The position numbers and the translations under genes are program-made. A stretch of 64,000 bases of DNA, from assembly GCF_016907735.1 (NCBI RefSeq), contig NZ_JAFBCP010000001.1, forward strand, positions 1,116,001 to 1,180,000, in the 5' to 3' direction. The notes beneath the pieces were generated by a model. It saw only the letters and a list, made by a program, of their open reading frames with translations. It did no database searches and was not told where the DNA came from. Position 1 is the stretch's first letter. The number at the start of each line of letters is the position of its first letter. Shown one piece after another: positions 1 to 9,247 of this stretch. The DNA comes from Brevibacterium paucivorans. GTDB lineage: Bacteria > Actinomycetota > Actinomycetes > Actinomycetales > Brevibacteriaceae.

Positions 1-2468
1 TTACGCGGGGCTAGCGTTCGACCGGCCATGAGCCAGGCGTTGCGTTTGGATTCTTGGTCGCTATTGTTTGGTTTGTCGTCGGCTGTGTCGTCTGAGTTCT
101 TTGGCAGGATGTCCTCTGCGACCGGGACGGTAAACCGACGAAAGCCTGATGGGATATCGGTTGGGAAGTCGACACGCTGAAGTTTTCGTTCACGCGATTG
201 AACAAAAATGAGGCTCGCAATTCCCGTAGCAGCAACGACGACTACGGATAGTTCGCCCATGGTGTCCCAAGCGCGAATATCGACCAGCGCGACGTTGACG
301 ATGTTCTTTCCGTGACCCACGTTATATGCGAGTTCACCCCACGCATCTGACACCGGCGTGTGAATGCGGTTGCCCATCGCTACGACCACGCCCACCATCA
401 TGAGAATCCCGAATGAGGCACCGATGATCGCACGCACTGGCGGGGAGAAGTTCTTCGCAGGGTCACCGGCCATGTTTACTGGCAGGCGCCGCAAGACCAG
501 AATGAACACCACAATCGTGATGGTTTCGACCAGTGCTTGTGTCAAAGCGAGATCCGGCGCACCCTGCATAGCAAAGAATGCGACCATCCCGTACCCCGTG
601 ACCCCAACAATCAAAACGGCTTGGAACCGCTTCCTGGCGATGGTCGCAGCAAGCGCTGCTGGAACAATAATGGCCGCGACTGCAACCTGCCCCCACGACT
701 GCGCAAATTCAGGCACCACACCCCACGAATTGTTTGCAAGAAGCGTGATGCCCATTCCAGCGATCGCTACCGCGTAAATCACTGATTGGTAGAACGGCAT
801 TGAACCACGTTGGGTACGTGAGGTGACATAGGCGGCCGTCGACACAAGTCCCTGGATAATCCTGCTATACGCCCGCGGAAAGTCGATGATGGTGGGCATG
901 TGGCTTTGGAACTGTGAAACGTACGGTCCCGCATAAATGAGCACTGCACCTACCGCAAAAATGGCGCCAGACAACGCGAGTGCTGGTGTGAAACCGTGCC
1001 ACAGAGCCAAGTGATAGCTGTGGCCGGAAAAATCATGTGTGTACGCTGCAAACGGACCGTTGAGAACAAAGCTCAAGGGACCCAAAACAGTAAGCGCGAC
1101 TGCGAGGAAAACGGGTGAAACCATGAGGAGTTTACTGGTCGAGTGCCCGGATACGGGTTCGATGTTTTCCTGGGTGGCAAAGGCTCCGTAGACAAAACGC
1201 CACGCATAGCCCACGGTCATGACTGAGCCTAAGAGGATACCGGCGAGCGCGATGTATCCGGCTTTCGACTGGGTAGCCAAAATGGTTTCGATAACTGCTT
1301 CTTTTGCTACAAAACCGTACAGGGGCGGGACACCAGCCATCGAGGCTGCTGCCACGATTCCCACACCCGCAAGCCACGGGTCACGCTTGCCGTACCCAGA
1401 CAGCTTCCTCAAGTCACGCGTACCCACCGCGTGGTCAATGATTCCCACGGTAAGGAACAAGGTGGATTTGAAAAGTGCGTGGGAGACCAACATGGCAAGA
1501 GCCGCGATGGTCACACCTCGGGTACCAAACGCAGACACCGCTGTGAGGAATCCCAGTTGGGACACGGTCCCGTATGCCAATACGAGTTTGAGGTCGAACT
1601 CTCGAAGCGCCTGCCACGCCCCAATCAGCATGGTTCCAACACCTACTGTGACGAGCACAGGCACCCATCCTGGCATGGTGTAGAAGCTGGGAGAGAACCG
1701 CAAAATGAGGAAGATTCCGGCTTTCACCATGGCAGCGGCGTGAAGGTACGCACTGACCGGGGTGGGCGCGGCCATGGCACCTGGAAGCCAGAAGTGGAAG
1801 GGAACAAGCGCAGACTTCGAAATCGCGCCAATGAGGATCAGGTACATGGCAATAGCGACGACCACGTTGCCCTCGAGATAACCGCGCGTCGTGATGTCTG
1901 AAATGCGACCCGTACCGTACTCATGGCTGAGCATCAGCATTCCCAGCAACATGATGAGCCCACCGAACGTGGTGACGACGAGAGCCTGAAGTGCGGCACG
2001 ACGACTTTGCTGACGGGTCGATGAAAACCCGATGAGGAGATAGGAAAACACCGTGGTGCCTTCCCAGAACATGAACAAGACAAGAAGCTCATCGGCGAGC
2101 ACGAGCCCGTACATCATGCCGGCAAACGCGGTCAGATTAGCGGCGAACTCACCCAACCCCGGATCGCGCTCGCTGAAATAGCGGGCGCAATACACAAACA
2201 CCAACGTCCCCACACCGGTCACCATGAGGCTCAGGATCCAAGACAGCGTGTCCATGCGGAAGATGATGCTCATGTCCAAAACGGGGAGCCAGTCGTAGAG
2301 CTCCCACGGTGGCCGACCTGCCAAAACGGCCGGCGCTTGGATGATCGAAAACATGAGGCCAGTAAGTGGCACCGCCGCCAGAAGCAGGAACGCGTTACGG
2401 CCCAGAAATCGAAACAGGAGAGGAGCGAAGCACGCGGCGACAAAGAAGGTCGAAAGGATTGCGCCCAC
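1..2468 (-). CDS. mnhA: Na+/H+ antiporter subunit A (MnhA/MrpA), 3' part outside the window
   Basis: Largest membrane subunit of the multi-subunit cation/proton antiporter, related to NADH dehydrogenase ND5/NuoL. I translated it by hand: it opens with GTG at 2468, seven bases after a GGAGG, and stays open to the left edge, 822 codons. Visible are many hydrophobic segments, the membrane glutamate in FMFWEGTTVFSYLLIG (Glu136) and the loop GAISKSALVPFHFWLPG with Lys218, both family hallmarks. After the last helices seen here comes a hydrophilic stretch (near 30-200) ending RTLAPR, where actinobacterial proteins usually pass into a fused MnhB-like domain; that part would lie off the edge. The remaining mnh subunits would be expected further left. 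Subunit A identity is firm; the MnhB fusion is inferred. Confidence 0.9.
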   Translation of the reverse strand, partial: MGAILSTFFVAACFAPLLFRFLGRNAFLLLAAVPLTGLMFSIIQAPAVLAGRPPWELYDWLPVLDMSIIFRMDTLSWILSLMVTGVGTLVFVYCARYFSERDPGLGEFAANLTAFAGMMYGLVLADELLVLFMFWEGTTVFSYLLIGFSSTRQQSRRAALQALVVTTFGGLIMLLGMLMLSHEYGTGRISDITTRGYLEGNVVVAIAMYLILIGAISKSALVPFHFWLPGAMAAPTPVSAYLHAAAMVKAGIFLILRFSPSFYTMPGWVPVLVTVGVGTMLIGAWQALREFDLKLVLAYGTVSQLGFLTAVSAFGTRGVTIAALAMLVSHALFKSTLFLTVGIIDHAVGTRDLRKLSGYGKRDPWLAGVGIVAAASMAGVPPLYGFVAKEAVIETILATQSKAGYIALAGILLGSVMTVGYAWRFVYGAFATQENIEPVSGHSTSKLLMVSPVFLAVALTVLGPLSFVLNGPFAAYTHDFSGHSYHLALWHGFTPALALSGAIFAVGAVLIYAGPYVSQFQSHMPTIIDFPRAYSRIIQGLVSTAAYVTSRTQRGSMPFYQSVIYAVAIAGMGITLLANNSWGVVPEFAQSWGQVAVAAIIVPAALAATIARKRFQAVLIVGVTGYGMVAFFAMQGAPDLALTQALVETITIVVFILVLRRLPVNMAGDPAKNFSPPVRAIIGASFGILMMVGVVVAMGNRIHTPVSDAWGELAYNVGHGKNIVNVALVDIRAWDTMGELSVVVVAATGIASLIFVQSRERKLQRVDFPTDIPSGFRRFTVPVAEDILPKNSDDTADDKPNNSDQESKRNAWLMAGRTLAPR

Positions 2469-2581
2469 GTGTCACCCTCCTCTCAACTCGTCGAACCCCT
2501 ATTTTTTCACACTTTCCTTACGACCAACTGACTCGTTCATCATGCGAGGCGTGAAATAGATGTTCGAAATAAGCGTCACGT

Positions 2582-3448
2582 TCAAGTTCCGCTGAGTTGT
2601 GATTCGGTCACCAAAAAGCCGTCGGCGTCGATTCCAATTCCGGCCGTTGCACGCATGAGCGCCCCGGCAATCCGCTCCAGTTCGACCACTACTTGGGCCC
2701 TCACGTGCGGCTCCAGCTGGGGATCCCCCATGGAGTCCGGTGAGATCCACCTGACCAGGTACGAAATCAGGGGCGCCTGCGCGTACTGGTCCACAGCGGG
2801 AGGTAACCGGTCTTCCACCAGGACGACGACCTCGGCGGGGTAATCCGGGCCAGCCGTCAGGGTGGCCGTCACCGAATATCCGTCCAGCAAGATGGGTTCG
2901 TCAGCCGCGATGGTGGACGCGTCCAGGGTGAACTGTTCGTGGGATTGGACGTCCGGCATCACCTGTCGCACCGTGTCCGCGCACACTCCCGGGTCCAGCC
3001 AGTAGCTCGAAAACACGGTGTAGACGGGGTGTTGGTCAGGGTCTGGGGTCACCGTTCGGGGCGCCGAGGTGTCCCCCGCCAAACGCACCGACCCGTGGAG
3101 GCGGCGCGCAAGTGCCATGAGGAGGTCGATGTTGCGTTCTTCTTCTTTGACAGGCAAGCCGTGCGGGAAGAATGTGTCGAGGGGGCCGTCACCCACGGGA
3201 GGTGTGGCCTCACGGTCAGTGGGTCCCCACAGGGCGAACACCACGCTGTCAGGTTCGCACCCAAGCTGGGCACAGTCCTGCTCACTGAGTGCGATGGGCC
3301 CTTCGAGGCGCGAGTGACGCGACAAATGGACTGTTCCCGTGTCCGCGTCGACGTCTATACGCGGGCGCACGTTCCGGATCAGTGTGAAGACGTCCGTGGG
3401 TTCAGTATGGGCGTCTGCGATCAACACGTGGGCAGACGTGTAGGTCAT
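2582..3448 (-). CDS. Conserved protein of unknown function, coupled to dcd
   Basis: A 288-residue soluble, acidic protein with no signal peptide or membrane segment and no motif I recognise. Its ATG overlaps the TGA of dcd in an ATGA, so it is almost certainly translated from the dcd transcript. The N-terminal part ([20 protein letters not shown]) and the C-terminal part ([21 protein letters not shown]) look like folded alpha/beta sequence, and the middle holds a [20 protein letters not shown] segment. Coupling to dCTP deaminase hints at a nucleotide or housekeeping role, but that is context only. About 110 bases of non-coding sequence separate it from mnhA downstream. Confidence 0.8.
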   Translation of the reverse strand: MTYTSAHVLIADAHTEPTDVFTLIRNVRPRIDVDADTGTVHLSRHSRLEGPIALSEQDCAQLGCEPDSVVFALWGPTDREATPPVGDGPLDTFFPHGLPVKEEERNIDLLMALARRLHGSVRLAGDTSAPRTVTPDPDQHPVYTVFSSYWLDPGVCADTVRQVMPDVQSHEQFTLDASTIAADEPILLDGYSVTATLTAGPDYPAEVVVLVEDRLPPAVDQYAQAPLISYLVRWISPDSMGDPQLEPHVRAQVVVELERIAGALMRATAGIGIDADGFLVTESQLSGT

Positions 3449-4029
3449 ACCGATGGGCTCCGGTAGAAGTTCTGGAAACTGCGCGAGGCGGTGGGGCCCC
3501 TCTGACCCTGGTACCGGTTAGCGGTGGCTGGGTTGGAGCCGTACGGGTTGTTTGTGGGCGAGCTCAAGTTAAAGAAACACAGCTGACCAATTTTCATGCC
3601 CGGCCACAGTTTGATGGGCAACGTGGCCATGTTGGAGAGTTCCAATGTCACGTGGCCCGAGAATCCAGGGTCAATGAAACCTGCCGTTGAGTGGGTGAGA
3701 AGACCCAAACGACCCAGCGACGACTTGCCTTCCAAGCGGGCGGCGACGTCCGTGGGAAGTGTCACCACCTCGGCCGTGGAGGCCAACACAAATTCGCCCG
3801 GGTGCAGGATGAACGGCTGGTCGGTCTCAACTTCGACGAGCCGGGTGAGTTCGGGCTGTTCGACCGAAGGGTCAATGAACGAGTACTTGTGGTTGTCAAA
3901 CAGACGAAACGATCTGTCTAAGCACACGTCCACGCTGGCCGGCTGAACAAGCACGGGGTCGAACGGATCCAACGCGATCCGGCCGGCTTCAATCTGGGAA
4001 ATAATGTCGCGATCTGAAAGCAAACTCAC
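3445..4029 (-). CDS. dcd: dCTP deaminase, probably dUMP-forming
   Basis: Deaminates dCTP for dTTP synthesis; actinobacterial members such as the Mycobacterium tuberculosis enzyme also remove pyrophosphate and release dUMP. The 194-residue protein carries the family core [20 protein letters not shown] and HVTLELSN, with the catalytic glutamate at about residue 130. The actinobacterial-type core supports the bifunctional form, which remains an inference. Start choice: an ATG lies at 4035 and further in-frame starts upstream, but GTG at 4029 gives MSLLSDRDI, the usual N-terminus of the family, and lies exactly six bases after a TACTCT box, fitting a leaderless mRNA. The stop overlaps the next gene. 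Confidence 0.93.
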   Translation of the reverse strand: MSLLSDRDIISQIEAGRIALDPFDPVLVQPASVDVCLDRSFRLFDNHKYSFIDPSVEQPELTRLVEVETDQPFILHPGEFVLASTAEVVTLPTDVAARLEGKSSLGRLGLLTHSTAGFIDPGFSGHVTLELSNMATLPIKLWPGMKIGQLCFFNLSSPTNNPYGSNPATANRYQGQRGPTASRSFQNFYRSPSV

Positions 4030-4035
4030 AACCAT

Positions 4036-4041
4036 AGAGTA
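4036..4041 (-). promoter_or_regulatory. -10 box of a leaderless dcd transcript
   Basis: TACTCT on the minus strand, six bases before GTG at 4029. No clear -35 is visible. It supports the shorter dcd start. Confidence 0.5.
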
Positions 4042-4210
4042 CCGTTTTTGCTTCGACATGCGCGGAAAACACTTGGACACGAAGCCGGGTGTGCTCTACA
4101 GTTGTCGTGTACTACGCCCGCGCTTTCGGTGCCTTCCCCCTTAGCCAACGCGGATTCGGTGGGTAGTGCACTGGCTTTGCGGTCGACTCTACAACCGAAA
4201 GGCCAATACT

Positions 4211-6073
4211 GTGAAGACTTTACCGAGTCTTGTGCTTGCCCCCGCAGTTGCAGCCGCGGTTACCGGCATGATTGCCGCGCCCGCTGTCGCTACTTCTACG
4301 AGTCCTGCACCAAACCAAGATCCAACGAGTGACGACGCATCAGCAGCGTCGAATGAATCCTCGCCGAAAAAGATCACTGTCACTGACACCACAGTGTCTG
4401 TTGCTGACATTTCAGACTCCAAAAAGGGTGTGACGTTCAAGGGCGAAAACTTCAAGCCCAACACGACCGCCCGCGTGTTTGCTACCGGACCTAACGGCCA
4501 GCAGTACCCTGCCAACACCGAACTGTCCGTAAACGACAAGGGCGAAGTCAACGGAACCTACTACTTCACCGTCGAAGAAGGTGCTGAAGTACCCGTTGGT
4601 CGGTACTCGATCGCTTTGCGTTCGATGGCAGACGAAAAGAACACTGATCCTGCAACATTCAGCGTGACTCAGGACGGCGAAGAGCCTGCTCCAGAGGCAA
4701 CTCCAGCTCCGGAGCCAACGCAGGAAGAGACGCCTAAGCCTGAAGCAACACCGGAGCAGACACCGACCGAACAGCCAACCCCGGAAGAGACGAAGACCCC
4801 GGCAGAGACGCCAACCGCGGAGCCTACGCCGGAAGCACCAGCGACCGAGACCCCGTCGCCAGAAGCAACACCGGAAGAGACACAGACCCAGGAACCAACA
4901 CCTGAGCCTAAGCAGACACCAACTGAAACACCGTCTGCACAACCTTCCGAAACTCCAAAACCGGAACCAACCCCGAAAGAGACACCAACCCAGGAACCGA
5001 CACCGGAAGCACCAGCGACTGAAACCCCGTCGCCAGAAGCAACACCGGAAGAGACACAGACCCAGGAACCAACACCTGAGCCTAAGCAGACACCAACTGA
5101 AACACCGTCTGCACAGCCCTCCGAAACTCCAAAACCGGAACCAACCCCGAAAGAGACACCAACCCAGGAACCGACACCGGAACCTAAGCAGACACCAACT
5201 GAAACACCGTCTGCACAACCTTCCGAAACTCCAAAACCGGAACCAACTCCAGAAGAGACACCGACCTCGGAAGCAACCCCAGAAGCACCAGCTGCTGACG
5301 CTTCACTGTCGATCTCGCCGACGAAGATTTCGGCTGAAGCCTTTGGTGACAAGAACAAGGGTGTCAACGCAACTGTGACCGGCTTGAAAGCAGGTTCGAA
5401 GTACACCTTTAAGTTCGAACACAGTAAAGGCAAGACTTCCGCTTACGAAGTCACCAAGACTGCCGATGAGAAGGGTGTAGCTACTGCCGGTGTGGCCGCT
5501 GGAGAAGGTTCAGAAGTACACCCAGGAACGTACACCGTGACGGTGACCGGGGATGACCTCGACAAGCCACTCACTGGTTCGTTCACGGTGCTTCCTCCTC
5601 AGGACGACGCGCCAGACGACAAACCTGAGGACAGCAAGCCTGAAGACAAACCTGAGGACAGCAAGCCTGAAGACAACGCGCCCGAAGACACACCCGGAAC
5701 GTCAGATGACGGTGGGCACTCCACCGAAATCGACAACTCTCGGGATGACCAGGGTGACGCGTCAGAGGACGAGCAGGAAGACTCGGAAGCTCCCGCTGAA
5801 GACGACTCTTCAGGTGAAGACACCGACGCAGCTGACAGCGACGAGAGCTCGGACTCAGGTGAAAGCGAAGACTCGACTGACACCTCGCGCCGTCCTGCGG
5901 AAGAACGCGCGCCACGTCACGGCGAGAACACGCCAGCGCCAGAGTCGAACAATGACCTGCCACGCACCGGTACTGAACTGACCGGCCTGGCATTGGGTGT
6001 TGGTCTGATCGTCGTAGGTGGGGCGGCTGTCGTTGTGACTCGCCGCAAGGCCGCGACGGACGGAACCTTCTAA
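4211..6073 (+). CDS. LPxTG cell-wall-anchored protein with Pro/Glu/Thr repeats
   Basis: A secreted protein for sortase anchoring to peptidoglycan. GTG at 4211 follows GAAAGG and opens a short signal peptide (VKTLPSLVLAPAVAAAVTGM, then an Ala-rich cleavage region). Residues about 45-155 form a beta-rich domain, then come roughly 200 residues of PTPE/ETP repeats, a second beta-rich domain (ISPTKISAEAFGDKNKGVNA to GSFTVLPP), a very acidic DKPEDSKPED stretch with Glu/Asp/Ser runs, and finally LPRTG, a hydrophobic helix and a basic RRKA tail. The two globular parts look like Ig-like surface modules. About 620 residues. The repeat-built stalk suggests that it lifts the domains off the wall; ligand unknown. 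An ATG-less upstream extension to 4166 is possible but would spoil the signal peptide. Confidence 0.9.
   Translation: MKTLPSLVLAPAVAAAVTGMIAAPAVATSTSPAPNQDPTSDDASAASNESSPKKITVTDTTVSVADISDSKKGVTFKGENFKPNTTARVFATGPNGQQYPANTELSVNDKGEVNGTYYFTVEEGAEVPVGRYSIALRSMADEKNTDPATFSVTQDGEEPAPEATPAPEPTQEETPKPEATPEQTPTEQPTPEETKTPAETPTAEPTPEAPATETPSPEATPEETQTQEPTPEPKQTPTETPSAQPSETPKPEPTPKETPTQEPTPEAPATETPSPEATPEETQTQEPTPEPKQTPTETPSAQPSETPKPEPTPKETPTQEPTPEPKQTPTETPSAQPSETPKPEPTPEETPTSEATPEAPAADASLSISPTKISAEAFGDKNKGVNATVTGLKAGSKYTFKFEHSKGKTSAYEVTKTADEKGVATAGVAAGEGSEVHPGTYTVTVTGDDLDKPLTGSFTVLPPQDDAPDDKPEDSKPEDKPEDSKPEDNAPEDTPGTSDDGGHSTEIDNSRDDQGDASEDEQEDSEAPAEDDSSGEDTDAADSDESSDSGESEDSTDTSRRPAEERAPRHGENTPAPESNNDLPRTGTELTGLALGVGLIVVGGAAVVVTRRKAATDGTF
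4832..5260 (+). repeat. 174-bp tandem repeat inside the LPxTG gene
   Basis: A 58-codon unit starting GAAGCACCAGCGAC at 4832 is repeated almost exactly at 5006, and a truncated third copy starting CCTAAGCAG begins at 5183 (earlier copies of that word at 4907 and 5081). The copies differ by a few silent changes. It encodes the EAPATETPSPEATPEET/QPSETPKPEPTPKETP stalk. Near-identity at the DNA level marks recent duplication and a place where copy number may vary. Confidence 0.85.
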
Positions 6074-6080
6074 ACCAACA

Positions 6081-7109
6081 GTGGCCATTTCTGAAGGGCT
6101 CCCCCAGGACCTTAGCGACCTCAACCGAATCGTTCTCATGGGGCAAAGTGAGGACGTTGACGTCGCTTCGACGCTCCTGGGGGAGCGCCCGTATGTCACC
6201 CCCGCGATTACTCCGAAACCTCGGTATTCCGGGGCCCGTGTCGCGCGCGTCATCCGTGACGCGTGTCGCGCACACGTGTCCGCCAGCACCCAACTCGACC
6301 GCGCAATCGACGCGACATGCACGCTCTGGGGCGTTCCACCTCGGGCGCGGGTGCGCGACGTCGACGCCCGGTTGCTTCCATTGATCGCCGGATTCGCACA
6401 TGCGCAAGCGACGAGCGCGACCCATGTGTTACTCGCCGACCCACTTCACGGACTCACGTCGAGCGCTCGCACGTCCCTGCGTAACCGCATTCTTGACACG
6501 TGCGAACGGCTGCACCTGGGGCTGATCATGTCGACGTATTCACTCACCGACGCGCATGTTATCGGCGGGTGGACGATCGTGGTGGAGAAGGACCAGGTGG
6601 CCGATCAGGGGCCGTTAGAGGCACAGCTGGCCACGCCGAGGTCGAACCTGGCAGCCGCGCACCGGCGGGTGAACGTGTTTTCAGGTTTGGCGCGCAAAGG
6701 GTGGCTTTCTATTGGGCATTCGCAGGTCCGGGCCCGTACCCAGTTGGATGGGAAGGTGTTTGTCACTATCCCGGTCAACGCTGTTGCGTTGTCATTCGAC
6801 GAGTTTGACCCGATTTTTACTGACGAAACGGTATTCGAAGCGCTCATTACGCAGGTGCGTGACGCTGGCGAGCGCGTCCAGGTGGTCCTGTCCCCTGTGG
6901 ATACCGAGGTGGGTCTTGCTATGACTGCCGATCTGTGGGATTTCTCGGGTCAGGGTCAGCCGTCCTCGGTCTTGCACCCCGCTTTAGGTACCGAGGTGAG
7001 CGAGCAAGCCACGCGTGTGCGCGCCGGCACGCACGTTTTTGTGCAGGTCGATACGGAGCACATGGAAGCGTACCCAGTTGAAGACGCGGCACCTACCGCC
7101 GTGACGTGA
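6081..7109 (+). CDS. Degenerate ABC-type ATPase (ModC/PotA-like pseudoenzyme) with TOBE-like C-terminus
   Basis: A 342-residue protein that aligns by eye with the second half of an import-type ABC ATPase, for instance ModC of this window: HVLLADPLHGLTSSART (115-131) lies where Walker B and the D-loop belong, STYSLTDA (151-158) at the H-loop, and IVVEKDQVADQGPLEAQLATP (167-187) matches the usual tail before the TOBE domain, which follows (FSGLARKGWLSIG onward). No Walker A is present in the first 100 residues, the Walker B glutamate is gone, the LSGGQ region reads LLPLIAGFAHAQ, and the H-loop histidine is missing. It should not hydrolyse ATP. GTG at 6081 is seven bases after the LPxTG stop, so co-expression is likely. 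No permease lies beside it. Relationship to ABC ATPases is inference from pattern. Confidence 0.65.
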   Translation: MAISEGLPQDLSDLNRIVLMGQSEDVDVASTLLGERPYVTPAITPKPRYSGARVARVIRDACRAHVSASTQLDRAIDATCTLWGVPPRARVRDVDARLLPLIAGFAHAQATSATHVLLADPLHGLTSSARTSLRNRILDTCERLHLGLIMSTYSLTDAHVIGGWTIVVEKDQVADQGPLEAQLATPRSNLAAAHRRVNVFSGLARKGWLSIGHSQVRARTQLDGKVFVTIPVNAVALSFDEFDPIFTDETVFEALITQVRDAGERVQVVLSPVDTEVGLAMTADLWDFSGQGQPSSVLHPALGTEVSEQATRVRAGTHVFVQVDTEHMEAYPVEDAAPTAVT

Positions 7110-7121
7110 CGTTGCGCGACG

Positions 7122-8141
7122 TTACCTACCCGCGTGCCACTCCGACAACTTCTTGATGACTAAATCCATCGACTCGTTGGCTGCTTTCGCATTGCCGTCG
7201 ACGGTGCCACCAAACATGATCTGCCAGCCGTTGCCCATGGATTCAATATCTTCCACGAACAAGTGTCCGGCGCCGGGGTAGATGACGCTTTCGAATGCAG
7301 GCGACTGCTCAGCGAGTGCTTTAGAAGCTACTTCGCCCTGCCACATTTTGTCTTGGTCACCGGCAAGGAACAGCGCGTTGCCGTCAAATGAAGACAGGTC
7401 GATTGCCGCGTGGTCATGGGCATGTTCGGCCGCGTTTTCGTAGGTGGGGCGGTACTCGGGTGGGTATGCGGTGATCATGTCCCACATCATTTTCATCCCC
7501 ACTGAGACGTTGCCACTCCTGAAGGTTGCGAAGGGAACCGGTTCACCGTTGTGCGTAAATGACGGCTGTTCCTTTTGAGAGCTGAAGTCCAGCCCGGAGT
7601 AACTGTAGTGAGCCGGCGTGAAGTTGATGAGGTTGTCCACCGGGTAGCCATGAGCGGCCAGGTTCGCCGTGAACTCTGCGCCTTTAGACGTGCCAATGAC
7701 TGTAATGGGGGTTGGGTTCTCGATGGAGTTTTGGGCGTACTCAACGACTTCGTTGAACTGCTCAAGAGGCACCTGGGCAAGCGACGGTTTCTGGTTGTCT
7801 TGCCCAAAGAAGTAGAGAGCCAGGACTTCAAAGCCCTGTTCGCTAAGAGCTTTCGCTTGTTCGTATGCGGGCGATCCTTCGGACCCGCCGTAGACCACCA
7901 CAGTGCCCTTATGCGAACGTTCTTGGGGTTTGAAGTGGAATCCGTTGAGGTACTCCCCTTTTATTGGTCGAATGCGGTCATTCGTGGGGTAACCGTTCTT
8001 GTCGTGGAGGTCAGCGCTGGCCTGAGTCACTGGGTACTTCCTTGTGTTGTACATGCGAAGACCAAAAATGGTGGCACCACACACCGCCAAGGTGAGCACC
8101 ACGCCACCGGCAATACGACCCGTCCACTTCCGAAACTTCAC
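7122..8141 (-). CDS. Membrane-anchored alpha/beta hydrolase of the acyl-CoA thioesterase/BAAT C-terminal type
   Basis: An N-terminal membrane segment (residues 9-29) is followed by a dienelactone-hydrolase-like fold. VIGTSKGAE supplies the nucleophile (Ser152), GDQDKMW the acidic residue and GAGHLF the histidine. TSKG in place of the common SxG elbow, and the arrangement of the rest, resemble the C-terminal domain of bile acid-CoA:amino acid N-acyltransferase and acyl-CoA thioester hydrolases. The catalytic domain would sit outside the membrane, so a CoA substrate is doubtful; an ester or lipid is as likely. GTG start, six bases after a perfect TATAAT, so probably leaderless. Converges on the pseudo-ATPase gene with a 12-base gap. 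Confidence 0.8.
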   Translation of the reverse strand: MKFRKWTGRIAGGVVLTLAVCGATIFGLRMYNTRKYPVTQASADLHDKNGYPTNDRIRPIKGEYLNGFHFKPQERSHKGTVVVYGGSEGSPAYEQAKALSEQGFEVLALYFFGQDNQKPSLAQVPLEQFNEVVEYAQNSIENPTPITVIGTSKGAEFTANLAAHGYPVDNLINFTPAHYSYSGLDFSSQKEQPSFTHNGEPVPFATFRSGNVSVGMKMMWDMITAYPPEYRPTYENAAEHAHDHAAIDLSSFDGNALFLAGDQDKMWQGEVASKALAEQSPAFESVIYPGAGHLFVEDIESMGNGWQIMFGGTVDGNAKAANESMDLVIKKLSEWHAGR

Positions 8142-8147
8142 ACGCTC

Positions 8148-8153
8148 ATTATA
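8148..8153 (-). promoter_or_regulatory. -10 box TATAAT for the hydrolase at 7122-8141
   Basis: Consensus TATAAT on the minus strand, six bases before the GTG start at 8141; fits a leaderless transcript. No convincing -35. Confidence 0.6.
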
Positions 8154-8250
8154 GGTTTCTCGTGCGGTTATGCATTTGTTCTGTAAGCTCTACCTGATGG
8201 TCTAAAGGATTACTGCAGGCCCGCAGACACAGCTTTCGGAGGGGGTGAGC

Positions 8251-9204
8251 ATGCGGCGGAAATGGCCAATCGCACTGATCTGCACCGGAATCGTTCTGTG
8301 CTTGAGCACCATGCTCTCCGTGCCCATCCTCAACTTCACGGTTCACGTGCCTGGCAGAGCCGTGCTCACGTATTTCAAAGCACTCGAAAAACACGACACC
8401 AACCGAGCGTTGACCATGCTGGACATCCCGCATGAACGCATGTTGGACGGTGTCAGCGACGACATTCTTTCCGGTGCGGCCAGTGTGCCTAAGCAGGCGA
8501 AAGTCCTTGACTCAAAGCGTGTGAACGAGAACGAATACGACGTGAAAGTCTCGTATGTCCAAGGTTCCGACACACGTGAAACCACGTTCCGGGTGAAGCG
8601 TGACGCGCGCACCTTTGGCACCATCCAAAAGTGGTCCATCAAAGTCGATCAGTGGCCCGTTATCGCGATCGACGCTGGTGGCGCACCCACCGCGCAACTC
8701 AACGGCGTATCCGTGCCCGCGGGAGAAACACGCGTCCTGTTCCCCGTCACCTACACGGTGGGCTTCAACAGCACCTACCTACGTTCGGACTACCAAACGG
8801 TCGATGTGACGGAGCCTGCTACCACCTCGGACGTCCATTTGACGGGCAAACCCACGAAGGAACTCACCAAGAAGGTCGCTGACATTATCAAAAAGCAGAT
8901 CGACGAATGCATGCAAGCCACGACCCTCATGCCCGCCGGCTGCGGTTTTGGGAAAGAAACCAACAACCAGATCCTGGGCGACGTGAAGTGGAAGGTGAAG
9001 TCCTACCCTCACGTCACGTTAGAAAACGGTGCCTCAGGAATCGAGATGGCGCCCACCAACGTGGAATTCACCGTAAGTGGAAAGCAACGCGACGCCGTCA
9101 CGGCGTTTGAATCCACGTTTACCGACACGGTCACCACTCGCATGAGCGCCAAGGTCCGCATCGAAGGTAACAACGTCACCGTGATACAGGAAGAAGCGAA
9201 GTAG
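8251..9204 (+). CDS. Exported or membrane-anchored protein of unknown function
   Basis: About 317 residues. ATG at 8251 is eight bases after GGAGG (8238-8242); the GTG at 8245 is too close to it. An N-terminal hydrophobic helix (WPIALICTGIVLCLSTMLSV) anchors or exports the protein. The next part, RAVLTYFKALEKHDTNRALTM, resembles the NTF2-like or DUF4878-type modules of actinobacterial surface proteins. Two cysteines lie in CMQATTLMPAGCGFG and could form a disulfide. No catalytic motif seen. It is divergent from the hydrolase gene and its function is unknown. Confidence 0.8.
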   Translation: MRRKWPIALICTGIVLCLSTMLSVPILNFTVHVPGRAVLTYFKALEKHDTNRALTMLDIPHERMLDGVSDDILSGAASVPKQAKVLDSKRVNENEYDVKVSYVQGSDTRETTFRVKRDARTFGTIQKWSIKVDQWPVIAIDAGGAPTAQLNGVSVPAGETRVLFPVTYTVGFNSTYLRSDYQTVDVTEPATTSDVHLTGKPTKELTKKVADIIKKQIDECMQATTLMPAGCGFGKETNNQILGDVKWKVKSYPHVTLENGASGIEMAPTNVEFTVSGKQRDAVTAFESTFTDTVTTRMSAKVRIEGNNVTVIQEEAK

Positions 9205-9233
9205 GCGCCGGCCCACAAAAACCCCGCCGGCGC
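9205..9233. terminator. GC hairpin between convergent genes
   Basis: GCGCCGGC (9205-9212) pairs perfectly with GCCGGCGC (9226-9233) around a 13-base loop. No U-run follows on either strand, so termination is probable but unproven. It would serve the gene ending at 9204 and the NHL gene ending at 9248. Confidence 0.55.
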
Positions 9234-9247
9234 GCCTAAGCCCCGCC

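Noticed and set aside
364..2559. Several plus- and minus-strand frames of 60-160 codons
   Set aside because: All lie within the antiporter subunit A gene, which is continuous on the minus strand with recognised motifs.
4669..5433. A 254-codon open frame rich in Gly/Val/Ser and a 268-codon one rich in Cys/Arg/Phe on the minus strand, inside the LPxTG gene
   Set aside because: Both arise from the plus-strand Pro/Glu/Thr repeats read backwards; no start signals and no plausible folds.
5583..6425. A 280-codon minus-strand frame rich in Arg/Cys/His
   Set aside because: Covers the end of the LPxTG gene and the start of the pseudo-ATPase; typical of GC-rich antisense frames.
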